Source of the DNA: Sambucus nigra
Lineage: Eukaryota; Streptophyta; Magnoliopsida; Dipsacales; Adoxaceae
Length of the DNA stretch: 64,000 nt
Direction of reading: 5' to 3'
NCBI GenBank assembly: GCA_949130495.1
Contig: OX422211.1
Location: 635,285,217 to 635,349,216, forward strand
Numbering within the stretch: the stretch's first letter is position 1; each line of letters starts with the position of its first letter. The notes beneath the pieces were generated by a model, which was given only the letters and a program-made list of their open reading frames with translations, was not told the origin of the DNA and searched no databases. A program made the translations under genes and the position numbers. Below are positions 13,401 through 25,150 of this stretch, piece after piece.

Positions 13401-13761
13401 AAGGTACGTGGGACCCTTCCCTATTATTGAGAGGGTGGGACTGGTAGCATATAGACTAAGATTGCCAGAGCATCTTCAGCGGATACACGACGTGTTCCAT
13501 GTGGCATCACTGAAGAAATATTAAAGGAGCGATAGGGCCTTTTGGCACATTCCACTCGAGGAAATTGATTTATAGCCAGACATCTCGCATGAGGAGAGAC
13601 CGATGGCTATTCTGGACCATAGTGAGCGGAAGTTACAATCCTGGGTTGTTCCACTAGTTAGAGTACTATGGGGTCATCACAACATTAACGAGTCTACGTG
13701 GGAGCAGAAGGAGGATATGCGAGAACAATATCCAGAGCTATTAACCACAGGTATGACCTAA
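10414..13761 (+). pseudogene. pol: pol of element B: protease, RT, RNase H, integrase, chromodomain
   Basis: Protease: LFDTRASYSFI near 10515, where the catalytic DTG has become [24 protein letters not shown] near 11140 and FIDDILIYS near 11475, so the YxDD-type motif is kept. A frameshift follows at about 11520. RNase H lies at about 11830-12230 (YTNASL instead of YTDAS). Integrase lies at about 12408-13200, with KCTMCQ of the zinc finger, MDFITGLP, SDRDKVF and HPQTDGQTER, so the D,D,E residues are visible. A chromodomain occupies about 13609-13746 (ILDHSERKL...NESTWEQ), the mark of chromoviruses, thought to steer integration to marked chromatin. Many stops. Confidence 0.9.
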
Positions 13762-13785
13762 TTTCGGGGACAAAATTCATTTGTA

Positions 13786-13795
13786 AGGGGGGGAG
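13786..13795 (+). promoter_or_regulatory. Polypurine tract of element B
   Basis: AAGGGGGGGAG lies directly upstream of the right LTR, where plus-strand DNA synthesis is primed. It is preceded by the usual TTTCGGGGACAAAATTC-like end of chromovirus pol. Confidence 0.85.
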
Positions 13796-13797
13796 TA

Positions 13798-15428
13798 TGT
13801 AACACCCCATAATTTTATGCATTTAATATTTAATTAATTCGAAATTTTTTAAATTACTCGTGTGTCGTAATTTAATTGAATTAATTATGGTAATATTTAT
13901 GTAAATGTTAATCGGAGAGTGAATGGTTAATATTTAAGGAAATTTAATTACTAAGTGAATAGTAATAATTTATTTACGTCATAACGTGTATTAGTGACGG
14001 GGCGACATTTATTTATCTCAGTCGGGAATCGGTATAGTCTAATTTGGGTGTGAGATAAGAATATTTATAAATTTATTCGGATGTCAATTCTGAGTGCATG
14101 GTTGAGTCCGGATGGCCGAGATAGTAAAAAAAGTGTACCCGGGGGTAGTAAACGGGTCACGGGACGTTTTTAGGCATAGCCGGGCCCACATGGGGGTATT
14201 TGGGTCACTTGGGCTTGGCCCATTAAGATAAAAACGGGATTAAGCCTAATTACTTAATTAAAAGGAAAAGGAGAATGACTGCTTATAGTGTGGAAAACCT
14301 AGAGTGGGAGAGAATAACCTAAGGAGCAGTTGAAGGCACTGAGAACCATTTTTGGGAGACAAAGGAAAGAACAAAAGGGGATTTCATCATCAACCTTGAG
14401 AATCACAACTCCGGATCAGACCCCATGAAACCATAAGGCTAGTGGTTAACTTTCTGTAGCATTTATTTATGTTTTCAATTCATATTTGTGTGATGTGAAT
14501 ACCTAAAATTCGTTTTGGGAATAAACAGGTACAAAAATGGGGGTTTTGTAATTGGAACACAAGATGAGAATTGGTGTAGGAATTTATTGTTTGACATGAT
14601 TCTGAATAGATATTTAACTTAGTTGTGATAAACCCAAACGAATTATGAATGAAATTGAGATTGTAATTTGGAGTTGAGACTGATTAACGAATAACTCGGG
14701 TTTTCCTCCAATTTAGAAAAATAGGAGAGAACGAAAATTAAACGGGATTTGGGGACTTGATGGGGTCCCTTATGATATTTTTAGTGTAATATATTGATGA
14801 GAGTACTTGGGTGAGACTGTAGAAGGAGTTAAGAATTTAAGGTTTTCTTCCATGGCAGAAATAGGCTTTCGGAGAAGAAGAAGACCTGTTCGATCGATCG
14901 ATCGATAGATGGTCGGGGATTTTTGGCAGTTCGGCCAGTTTTAGTATATAAGAGAAATTTAATTAAAATTCCTCCCCCACACCATATTTAATTAGAAATA
15001 AATATAGGACATATATTCTAATCAATTATGAAGGAAAATAATTGGCATTTGGAGGAAAATTATGGGTGATACACTATGGTTAATTTTGGGGAAAAATATT
15101 CCAAAATAATTAAATACGGATCGAGTGGGAAATTCCGGGTATATTGGTTGAGCGATACCAAGGTGTTAAATTAATTTAGATTTAAAGCTAATTAATTCGG
15201 AGTCGGGGATTTAGACTCAGGTATTATTTTATTTTCGGGTCACGAGAGCGAGTCCGAATATATTGGTTGGGCGATACCAAAAGTAATTTAATTAATTAAT
15301 GTGAAAATTAATTAATAATCAGGGTTGGACCATAAACTCATGATAGTTTGTATAAGTTTGTGTTACGGATTTAGTACACGGTAAAGCCGGGTATTTTATT
15401 TCTCTATATGTATATACGGTGTGCGATA

Positions 15429-15469
<41 letters not shown>

Positions 15470-16716
15470 TTGTGCATTAATATCAGTGGCTAGATATTAT
15501 TATTATTATATATACTCTAGTGCTATCGGAGGAGGTTGCACATAGAGGATGGATCCCCTAGCTTGAGGAGTAGGGCGAGTATATCCCCAGGTCATAGCAT
15601 CCATTATATGGGTGAGGGGCATCTCCCTTTGAGGGAAGGAATATGACCACCTCCAATATTTATGTTAGTTACCAAGTTAGTGAGCGATTATGACTTGGGT
15701 TAACTAGGTTATGTGAATACACCTAGTGGGATAGCACTTTAGAGAATATACATCCGATGAGTTATTACTTGGGAGGATTTTCATTATTAATTATTTTTTC
15801 AACATATGTGTGATTGTTGTAATATGACTATACATATATAATGAGATAAATAATTATATATGGGTAAATTAATACAGGCCGTGAATTGTATTATGTGTAT
15901 AACGAGTGTGAAACTTATATGAATTTAATAAAGAGAATGATTAATTAAGTTAATGTTGATTATAACTTAGAAATCATAATTATCGCGTACTCGGTTAGAT
16001 TAGTGTGGTTGCAAGGGGTTATATCGGTTATCTAGTTATGGGATAAATAACTAGGGAAATTAATTAAGGCGTTAGTAGTGCACATTAGAGGAGGGGTGAG
16101 GATGCCCTCAAGGGAGTGCGACACTAACTAAAATATAAGGAGCATGCATACATATTTATTACTGCAAGTTAATCATTTGCTAAATATTTTCCAAATGTTT
16201 TGAGTTCTAAGCCTTGCTATAAATATTTTTAAGAACCTTTTAGGTGTCTAGCCACAGGGACGCCAGACTTGACTCATTCCAGGGATCCGTTGCTGCAAAA
16301 TATGTGGATGTTGCGGGAGTTTGATAGACGCCTCATTTCTTTTCATTTCTAGATAGAAATTTCCTATCAGTTACTCGAGCATGTTGCTCACAACATTATT
16401 TAGTTTATGTCAGACTTGTTGAGATTTATCTTTATATGTCTTTACTTTTGTTGGATTTGAACCGATGGTTTATTTGGTGTGTTTATTTAAATTGTGAATG
16501 GTTAATTTCAGTTAATTGTGATTGTTTAAACTATTTTGTTTCCGCGTGAGTATTTCATTAAATTAAGGAAAGATAAAACTTGGCACCAGTCTAATTTTCT
16601 CACTTAGGTGTTTAGTAATTAAAAGGGCGACAATGATGCTAAGAATGAACCAACTGAGAAACCTGTTCTAATTTAATTTAGGATTGATCACCCAGGGTTA
16701 ATTAGGCGGGGTGTCA
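13798..16716 (+). repeat. 3' LTR of element B
   Basis: Complete LTR of 2919 bp from TGTAACACCCC to GGGGTGTCA. It carries the GATC cluster (14890), TATA box (14945), a TA tract (15432-15466), and a segment of about 80 bp near 14767-14845 that is absent from the left copy. Confidence 0.93.
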
Positions 16717-19361
16717 CAATTTGTCACTTTGGGAATTTTCTAGAGAACTGTGATGAATCATTGTGAATATATGACCACCAGTACATTTGAGAGATTATTA
16801 TGTAAGAAAGAGATCTCCCACCCGTGTGTGCTCCGCATCTTCCTTCATGAATCTCCTTCAAAATTCCTTCGACTTGATATGTGTGGATGCATTTCAATAT
16901 TGGGCCTATAAACGACATTCGGTAGATTTTTTCATCTAAGTTGAGGCAGAATCTGACCGATATAATCTTCAACTTGTGTGCTTTCTTATCATCCAGGGGT
17001 AGTTTGCCGATTTTCAGAAAAAAAGATGGTATGATGTAACCATGATGGGGACATTTTCACTTGGACGATGTTAAGACCGCTCACTAATTTTTTAATGCTT
17101 GGTCGATCGACATATTCCAACTCAATCGTTCTCATCAGGCTATCTTCGATGGAAAAAGCTAAAGTAGCCAGTACATTCGCATGGCTATTTTCGTTCCTTG
17201 GGAGTTGTTCCACTGAGGTCGATTTGAGCTACTCAAGTAGTCCTCTGGCCTTGTTTTTGTAGGCTACCATCCTGGGATCTTTTGCCTCATATTCCACATT
17301 GATATGGTTTATAATAAGTTTGGAATAAAAAGACACTGTGATGTGTTGAGAACCCATGCTAATCCCCCTCCATAGACCACACACCATGGCTTCGTATTTG
17401 GATTTATTGTTTAATTCTTTGAACCCTAATATGATGTCTTTCTCGAGTAGATAACCTTATGGGGTCCAAAAGATTATCCCAATACCCGTGACTTTTTATT
17501 TGATGAGATATCAATAAAGATTTTTCGCCATTGATTATTCTTAGTGACTTGCAATGCTTCCAAGATGTGTGATAACTTCTCCTCTCTTGGAGATGCTGAG
17601 AATTCTACCATGAAGTTCGCCAAAAATTAGCCTTTAATCGTTGTTTAGGGCTCATACCTGATGTTGAATTAGTCCAGTTCAAATGACCACTGGGTCATTC
17701 TATTAAATAGGACGACCTTTCTAGGGGCATCCTTCAAAGAATAGGTCGTCATGATGACTATAGTGTGGGCATCAAAGTAATGCCTCAGCTTTCTTACGAC
17801 GATCGCCAATCCCAAAACCATATTTTTTATGGGCATGTATCTATTTTCTGCTTCGAGGAAAGTGTGGCTCATTTAGTAGATCATCTTTCTCTCTCTGGCA
17901 TTTAGAGGAATTAGTGTTGCATTCGTTGCATGATTTGAAATGGCCAAGTAGAGGTACAATTCTTCCCCATCTTTAGGAGTTAAAATTAAGGGAGGAGATC
18001 CTAAATACTGTCGAATCCTTTTTAGGGCTTGATTGCATTCTTCTGTCCAAACTGTTGGGCTTGCCTTTTTCAAGTCTTCGAAAAAGGGGTGGCACTTGTC
18101 AGAGGACCTTGAAATGAATTGATGAAGAGCTTCCATCATGCGAGTGATAACCCGAATATCTCTAATGGTAGTCGACCTTTTGACATCCCGAAGAGCTTTA
18201 ATCTGATATAGATTTACTTTAATGCCTCTCTGTGTAACTAGGTATCCCTTAAGCTTCATCTTGTATTCTTTGAGGATGTTGGAGGTCTTTACAAGGTCTT
18301 TTAAATTATCCATCAAATACTTTGTTTTGGCGAGAATACCATCTATATAAACCTCCATAGTAGAGACGATAACCTTCTTAAACATCTTAGTCACCAATCT
18401 CTGAAGATGGGTATTTGGTGGAAAATGGAGTATGCCTCCATGACGATAACCTTCTTAAACATCTTAGTCACCATCTTAGTAGAGACGATGTCTTCTCTTT
18501 ATCTGGGCCGAAGATGGGTATTTGGTGGAAAATGGAGTATGCCTCCATGAAGCTCATTCGTTGACGCTCCAATGTGGAAGCCACCAACTGATCTATTCGG
18601 GGGATTGGAAAAATATCCTTTGGGTAAGGCTTTTTGAGGTCGATGAAATCCACATAGACCCTCCACTTACCACTTTTTTTTTTCAGACAACAACATTGTT
18701 TGAGATCCATTCTCGAAATTAGGCTTTCTTGATGGAGGCAAGTTATCAACTTCAGCCTCTACTGCCTTTACCTTTTCTGGAGCCGATTTCCTGGGTTTCT
18801 GCTTGATCGATTTGGTACTTATTTCCACATGTAATCGGTGGCAGGCGATCTCTAGTTTTATTCGCGAAAGATTAAAAGGTTGCCAATCTAAAACATATGT
18901 GTTCTCTCCAAAGAAGTGGACAAGTTTCTCAACTTCATCTTTGGCCATCTCTGATCGAATAAGGAAGATCTTTTCTTATTGTGAGGTATCTAAAGGAACT
19001 AAAATCAATTTCTCTATCATGTGTTGACAAGGGCTAACTGATTTTCCTCAATTCCTGGCTGAACTCCTTTTTGTTACTACTTAGGCTGGTCGTCCTCAAA
19101 GTTGTCTTTGCTTTGATTTTTCTTGGACTGAGATTGGCTTATCTTGATTACTGAAATAAAAAAGCTTCTTGCCGCTACTTGATCTCCCCTAATTTCTATC
19201 ACCCCTTAGTTTATCATAAATTTAAGTTTATGATGAAGTGATACGGGAACATCCATCATGTCGTGTAGCCACCCTCAACCTTGGATGACATTATATGGTG
19301 ATTTCGATGGGATTACATTGAACTCGACCTCTTTATTAGATGGACCGAGCTTGACCGATAA
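16717..19361 (-). pseudogene. pol: pol of Tat element A: protease end, RT, RNase H, integrase zinc finger
   Basis: Reading down the minus strand: end of protease (KLKFMINKG near 19215), a linker with VLDWQPF near 18900, RT with GKWRVYVDFIDLKKPYPKD near 18650 and VYIDGILAKTK near 18340 (YVDD has become YIDG, so a catalytic Asp is lost), RNase H around 17000-17870 (LRHYF, FNIRYEP), and the integrase zinc-finger start EGILKEIHEGRCGAHTGGRS near 16850. The RT block that should hold YKVMPFGLKNA is missing at about 18400-18475 and replaced by duplicated local sequence. Element B cuts the pol gene at 16716, and G cuts the protease at 19366. Confidence 0.85.
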
Positions 19362-19366
19362 CTTGA
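19362..19366. other. Target-site duplication of G, left copy
   Basis: CTTGA here and at 22225-22229, immediately outside the two ends of G. Confidence 0.9.
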
Positions 19367-20670
19367 TGTAACAACCCGCATAATTTTTGGAGTATTTTTA
19401 AAAATATAGAGGAAAATGAAGTTTTTGACAAAATTATTTTTATTGCTCAAATATGTCGGATATTATTTTTAAAGACAAGATTTTCAAACGATTTCGAAAT
19501 TGAAGTGAAAAATGGTTTTTTAAATAAGTTTTAAAGTTTATCCCTTGTAAAATTTTTAAGTTGGCGGAATTAGTTTTCCTGTGTGATCGATCGATCGACA
19601 CTAGGGGGTCGATCGATCGACCCCCTGCTGTTTTCGTGCGCTGCATGTTTTTGAGGAGTTTTGTTTTGGTTTAAACTCTATTCTTTTTACCTTATAAAAA
19701 GGAAGGGGTCATGGGTGACCATTTGAGAAACAACTATTGGCACAAAAACATGCAGTAAACATATTTTTAGTTCCTCTCTTTTTATATACACTTAACACCT
19801 TATATTTATGCATTCAACCCTAGTTTTTGGAGGTGTTCTTGGGGCTATTTTGGTGTTGGATCTTGAAAATGTTTTGGGGATCTTTATTAACTGATTTTGA
19901 TGGTGTGATCTTAGTTTCTGGGCAGATTTATGTTGGTTCCTTTTGGTGGTTTAAGGTATGGGGTTTTACACAATATGCTCTTAAACCTCTCGAGGGTTAT
20001 TTCCTTTGATTTCATGTGATTATTGAACTCATATTTGAATTGCTAAATTCATTTGGAAATATGGAAATAATTATTGTTGGAATATGATTTTGATTCATGT
20101 GGTATTATATTTGTGTTGGGCATGTTGTCATGAGATTTTAATATGGCAATATTCCTGTTCCGGCTACTTGATAAAGTATGACGCGGTATGGTGAGGCCTG
20201 GTGACCCGATTAATGTGTTGTTGAGAAATTATATTGATAAAAATGCTTATGAGTTTTGCATTTGATTTGAATATTCATACTCATATTGTTGCACTTTATT
20301 CACTACTAAGATTTGTTGAGCATCTTTCTTGTCGTATTGTGTACTTCCCCATATTTTCTTTTAGTGGTAGGTTAACGCGGATTTGGGGTGCTATGGATAT
20401 TGATTTTAGCTTGGATATTTTGGGAATAATATTTGAGAATACAAGTTGAGAAGATTTGTCTTTATTTGGTTGTATAGAGCATTGACATTTTATTTTATAT
20501 CGAGATAGATAGTTGTATTATTTTGAGAGACATTTGTTGTATTTAATTGGAGTAATTGAGATTAGTGGTTCATTTATTGTGGATTTATTTGAATGCTCTA
20601 TACCTTGTTGATTGTGGATTTGGTTAGTTTTATCGAGTACCGCTCCGCTCTCCCCGGGCAGGATGTTACA
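19367..20670 (+). repeat. 5' LTR of G
   Basis: 1304 bp. It contains a palindromic CGATCG region at 19585-19625 and a TATA box, TATAAAAA, at 19693-19700. It is very similar to 20905-22224. The 3' end is GGATGTTACA. Confidence 0.92.
19584..19700 (+). promoter_or_regulatory. LTR promoter of G with 22-bp palindrome
   Basis: GATCGATCGATCG at 19585 is followed by a perfect 22-bp palindrome at 19604-19625 (five G, TCGATCGATCGA, five C). TATAAAAA lies 67 bp downstream. In the other LTR the palindrome carries one C-to-T change and one base less (21141-21161), with TATA at 21229. Confidence 0.65.
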
Positions 20671-20672
20671 AA

Positions 20673-20684
20673 TGGTATCAGAGC
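20673..20684 (+). promoter_or_regulatory. Primer-binding site of G
   Basis: TGGTATCAGAGC, an exact match to the initiator tRNA-Met type primer site, two bases after the 5' LTR. Confidence 0.9.
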
Positions 20685-20904
20685 TTAGGTATACGGCAAC
20701 CCTCGGGGCTTGGGTTCATTGCGTGATTAGAAATTTTTGGAGATAGAGTATTTTCGATAATATCCGTATTAGGTTCCGAGATTAGATGTGAGGAATTTAT
20801 TTTTGGGAGACGAGATTATTTTTGGAGATTGTTGTAGTGGCCTGATTTTGAGAGTAAGGCTTTCGGCGAATTTCGAGGGTGAAATTTCGTTATTAGTGGG
20901 GAAG

Positions 20905-22224
20905 TGTAACAACCCGCGTAATTTTTGGAGAATTTTTAAAAATATAGAGGAAAATAAAGTTTTTGATAAAATTATTTTTATTGCTCAAATATGATGGATA
21001 TTATTTTTAAAGATGAGATTTTCAAACAGTTTCGAAATCGGAGTTAAAATGGATTTTTAAATAAGTTTTAAAGTTTATCCCTTGTAAAATTTTTAAGTCG
21101 GCAGAATCAGTTTTCCTGTGTGATCGATCGATCGACACCAGGGGGTCGATTGATCGACCCCTGCTGTTTTTTTGCATTACAAGTTTTTGAGGAGTTTTGT
21201 TTTGGTTTAAAATCTATTCTTTTTGCCTTATAAAAAGGGGTCGTGGGTGACCATTTGAGAAACAATTTTTGTTACAAAAATATGAAGTAAAAATATTTTT
21301 AATTCCTCTCTTTTCATATAAACTTAACCCCTTATATTTATGCATTCAACCTTAGTTTTTGGAGGTATTTTTGGGGCTGTTTTGGTGTTGGATCTTGGAA
21401 GAGTTTTATGGATATTTATGGATGGATTTTGATGGTGTGATCTGAGTTTCTGGGCAGATTAATGTTGGTTCCTTTTGGTGGTTTAAGGTATGGGGTTTTA
21501 CACAATATGCTCTTAAATATCTTGAGAGTGATTCCCTTTGATTTCATGTCATTACTAAACACATATTTGAATTGCTAAATTCATTTGGAAATCTGGAAAT
21601 AATTATTGTTGGAATCTGATTTTGATTCATGTGGTATTATATTTGTGTTGGGTATGTTGTCATAAGATTTTAATATGGCACGGAGGTTGGTCACCAGCTA
21701 ATATTCCTGTTCTGGCTACTTTGATAAAGTATGGCGCGATATGGTGTGGCCTGATGACCCGGTTAATGTGTTGTTGAGAAATTTTATTGATAAAAATGCT
21801 TATGAGTTTGGCATTTGATTTGAATATTCGTACTTGTATTGTTGCGCTTTATTCATCGTTAATATTTGTTGAGCATCTTTCCTGTCGTATTGCGTACTTC
21901 CTGATATTTTCTTTTCGTGGAAGGTTGGTGCGGATTTGGGGCACTATGAAGATTGATTTTAGCTTGGATATTTTGGTAAAAATATTTGAGAATACAAGTT
22001 GAGAAGATTTGTATTTATTTGGCTGTATAGAGCATTGACGTTTTATTTTATTTCGAGATAGATAGTTGTATTATTTCGAGAGAGATTTGTTGTATTTAAT
22101 TAGAGTTATTGAGATTAGTGGTTTCTTTTATTGTGGATTTATTTAGATGCTTCATACCTTGTTGATTATGGATTTGGTTAGTTTTATCGAGTAACGCTCC
22201 ACTCTCCTCGGGCGGGGTGTTACA
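20905..22224 (+). repeat. 3' LTR of G
   Basis: 1320 bp; it ends GGGGTGTTACA, the inverted match of its start. It holds about 25 bases absent from the left copy near 21680 (GGAGGTTGGTCACCAGC). Confidence 0.92.
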
Positions 22225-22229
22225 CTTGA

Positions 22230-24313
22230 TTTTTCCTAGGGGTGATTCAATGTCCCCATTGAAGATGATCAATTGGCCGACATTAGTATCTAGATATTTA
22301 ATACGACAACCAAGATTTTAAAGAACTATCTAGTAAATGATCTCGAAGGATATTCGTTGGTCTATTAGTACTCTTCTTTTGTCAAAGTTTGTAATTCACA
22401 GAGTAAGCACCATAATATCTTTATAGGGAAGTTTTATTAAGACCAAATCGTCATTGGTGAACGTGATAGTTCGATAAGTATCTAGGTCCTTTCTTTCCCT
22501 CTTGACTAGGATTGGATTGGTCGAATTCTCCTAGAATGATTGTTGAATGCTGGATGGCACTCTTACCTTCTCCCTAGCTTCTTGCTAGTGTGTTGGGATG
22601 GGTCAGTATAGCCTTGAATGACGATGAATAATCCTGTCGGTGGGAAATCTTTATCTGCTTTCTGAACTGCACTGATCTTATTTACTGCTTTTTATTTTGA
22701 TGTGTTGATTTACTCCTTGAGATGCCCCGCTTAGATGAGTTAATCTAGGTGATTTTTATACATCTTGCAGTCTTCTATAAGGTGCCCTTGGTCTTAGTGA
22801 TAGCTTCATCTAAGACTGGCATCCTCAACACTTGGGTCATCGGCCATTTTGGGAGGCCTTTGAAGAAAGTCTTATCTTTGATATGATGAAAGATCCTAAA
22901 AATAGTATCTTTGAAGACTGTTTCCATTGCCTTGTAGCTACTCTCGCTGGTCTGAGGATTATAGTGATTTGGAGGTTTCATTCCTGGTTACCTTTGTTGC
23001 TGATGACGACTAATTTTCTCCTATAAAGAAGGGCCTTCTTCAGCTCACTTTTATTTTTCTCGACTGGAGGGGCCATGTAGGAGAGTCAATCCCCTACATT
23101 AGCATATTTATCTATACGGGACAGATGATCATCCTTCGAAGACGTTGGTTTCTTTTTCAAAGACTGGTAGAGATTGTCCGACTATTCCAGACTGAACTTA
23201 AAGGAGGCGATTGCCTATTATTCGTCGCAATCATCAATTTCATTATATATTTCCCAATTCTTTTGAGCATACTTTCTGAGAGTTTCTCCCTTTTTATTTT
23301 TAAGAGAGATTAGTACATCAACTTCCTTAACCACCCCATTGCTCACGATAAATTAGGAGATGAACTACTTGACTAGCTCCTTAAATATGGATATTGAACT
23401 AGGGGATAGTTTCTTGAACCATTTTAGGCCGATCTCACCTACAGTTGATGAAAACACCCTAAACATCAGAAGGTCGTGTTGGCACTAAAGGTATATAGTG
23501 TGTCAGTAGTGCTTGTTATGAAAAGATGGGTTCATTTTACCTTCATACATTGTGACTTTTTGCTTGGAGAACTTACTTGGAGGTTCAAAGGATTCTATCT
23601 GATCAATGAATGATGAGGCTACACCATGCCCCAATGCTTCCTGGCCAAATCCTTAGCGGTCCTGACAAGGTTTAGGTTCATCCTTCTCTCTAGCTCTTTG
23701 CGGATGAGTCCCCTTAATTATTCTGTCTTCATCTGATTTGTCTTATGTTCGGAGTGAACTAGCCTATTACTCTAAATTGACTCTGATGGTTGTGGTCGTT
23801 GATGTCTATGGTTGAAGTAGTTCCTTCAAGGAGAATGATCGCATTTTTGATAGCGATGAATTATATGGGAACTCCTTGAACGAGAATCCCTGACTGGATG
23901 ATATCTTATGGAGCGAGGTCCCCTCATGTGATAGTGCCAAGTATGTGCATCTAAGGTATTACCCTCAAATTATAGATATGGATGGCACGATTCCATCCTG
24001 TGATGAGGCCGAATACGTGAGTACGAGGTATCACCCTCTAACTGTTAGGTCAGCTACCTTAGATGGACAATCTCTTGATCACGACTGTTTAGTTTTTCCT
24101 CATAAATACTGGCCAAATATGAGATAGCTTTCCCTTTGACTGTGTTCGACGTCGTAGACTGGGTTCAGATAAACTAGACGAACATCCTCGTGATGTTAAC
24201 GATTGCTAGAGAGGAGGCATTTGCATATGAGTTTTTCCCCTCCTTACGATGCGTATTTCGGTACTGCACGTGGTTCCTTTCTTAGGTGGGGTAAGATTGT
24301 TCTTCAATCATGG
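22230..24313 (-). pseudogene. gag: gag and protease start of Tat element A
   Basis: Right of G the minus strand resumes the protease: KLPYKDIMVLTL...ITNFDKRRVLIDQRIS at about 22340-22440, where the usual VDNGSS active site has become IDQRIS. Upstream, the gag capsid region is recognisable near 23210-23310 (SLKNKKGETLRKYAQKNW), similar to LFSIKQ..GESLRDYV of Tat gags. A putative gag ATG lies at about 24313. All parts are frameshifted and stop-ridden. The segment belongs to the same element as 16717-19361, separated only by G. Confidence 0.75.
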
Positions 24314-24359
24314 TGAAGTTTTTATCTTTTCCTAACTTTGAGAGCGGTGAGAGCTTAGT

Positions 24360-24381
24360 TTCCCATGAATGATGCCAAATT
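24360..24381 (-). promoter_or_regulatory. Primer-binding site region of element A
   Basis: The minus strand reads TTTGGCATCATTCATGGGAA, close to the ATTTGGCGCC...GTGGGAA sequence after the 5' LTR of many Tat elements. It marks the boundary between LTR (right) and internal region (left). The tRNA is not assigned. Confidence 0.55.
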
Positions 24382-24830
24382 ATAGGAGATCTTTCCCACA
24401 ATATTAAGTGAAATATCAGGAATGCCCCCCAAAATAATATGAAAGCAAAAAGAGAGAAAATTAGAGTTGTTTATGTGGTTAGGCTGTAGGATCGACCTAC
24501 ATCCACGGTGTTAAAGGTGAGTATTTTTATTAAAGAAAGGAGATGGAAATAATCGGAGTGCTAGTGTTTCTAGATGAGAGTCCGGACTACTGCATTCTGA
24601 TTACAATATTGGCCTAATTGCCCTTATTTTTTAAGTTAGTGTCCCATGCCCGTAGGATACTTCGTGTTTATATTTATATTTACTCATCGCATTAGATTTG
24701 ATCATATCAAATCGTTATGAACCAATTACTCCATATCCATTCTCTTGCAATTCACCACGTGTTTGGCCATGTGACTCAGGTCACGTGACTAATTAATCTC
24801 GTTCCTTTAGTTTACTATTAACTTGACTTC
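24382..24830 (-). repeat. 5' LTR of element A (outer end approximate)
   Basis: This non-coding block lies between the primer site and the PMD relic of element C. It has promoter-like content on the minus strand: CACGTG at 24782-24787 and 24756-24761, TGACTCA at 24772, and AAATATAAATATAAAC about 75 bp further down. The partner LTR is outside the window, so its length (about 450 bp) is an estimate. Confidence 0.45.
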
Positions 24831-24869
24831 ACTGCTCGATTCTTTGTTTTTAAATATGGATGCGGTGTT

Positions 24870-25150
24870 AAAATCTTAGTTGTGTGATCTTGAGATTGGA
24901 TGTATTCTATGGTCGAGTATGTGCATATGACTACTTGGTCTTGTGTTTCCCCTCCGTCAATTGCTGACGATCGTTTGCTTGGTTCGTGCTTTCGCTACGG
25001 AGGGTCCTCATCTCGCCATTACTGGAGGCACCGTAGGAGGGAGTAGATATGTTAGGGATATTAGAAAGTCTAGGTTGTTCCTCAAAGTTTTTGCTCTTTT
25101 TGGTTTCTTTTATGTTTTATTGTACCTATAAAATGTAAAAAGCAACGACG
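24870..25150 (+). pseudogene. Terminal exon relic of the antisense PMD gene of element C
   Basis: The plus strand GAGATTGGATGTATTCTATGG and the following 150 bp resemble the last exon of the antisense PMD gene in D (minus strand, near 51800-51950), ending in a GGSSSRHYWRHRRRE-like basic tail against the basic tail in D. The downstream TTTTATGTTTTATTG stretch also matches the 3' region in D. Everything 5' of this exon is cut away by insertion of element A. It is a fragment only and recognised by comparison inside this window. Confidence 0.5.

Larger units (their letters stand above)
6144..16716 (+). mobile_element. Element B: chromovirus (Del/Tekay-like) LTR retrotransposon
   Basis: Two long direct repeats (about 6144-8997 and 13798-16716) flank gag and pol in the order protease, RT, RNase H, integrase, chromodomain. 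The right LTR runs TGTAACACCCC...GGGGTGTCA. A primer site like the initiator tRNA-Met complement follows the left LTR and a purine tract precedes the right LTR. The element sits inside the integrase of element A. The left LTR has lost its first bases, and no target duplication can be recognised. In one 190-bp stretch the LTRs differ at about 6% of positions by eye, so the insertion is not recent. It has no intact gene and would need enzymes supplied in trans. Confidence 0.93.
19367..22224 (+). mobile_element. Element G: minimal non-autonomous LTR retrotransposon
   Basis: Two direct repeats, 19367-20670 and 20905-22224, both TGTAACAACC...TGTTACA, are flanked by the perfect 5-bp duplication CTTGA. 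Only 234 bp lie between them: a primer site (TGGTATCAGAGC at 20673), about 200 bp without coding capacity, and a purine tract (TTAGTGGGGAAG ending at 20904). The last internal bases read TTTCGAGGGTGAAATTTC, as at the 3' end of chromovirus pol, so G looks like a deletion derivative of a chromovirus that used another element's enzymes. It is inserted in the protease of element A. Confidence 0.92.

Noticed and set aside
10414..13761. Copia-type element
   Set aside because: Integrase follows RT/RNase H and a chromodomain is present, so the order is gypsy-type.
19827..20009. Short Trp/Phe/Gly-rich ORF in G
   Set aside because: It lies in the LTR, and the matching frame is not preserved in the second LTR.
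20673..20690. tRNA-Met gene
   Set aside because: Only the short primer-complementary word is present; no cloverleaf follows.
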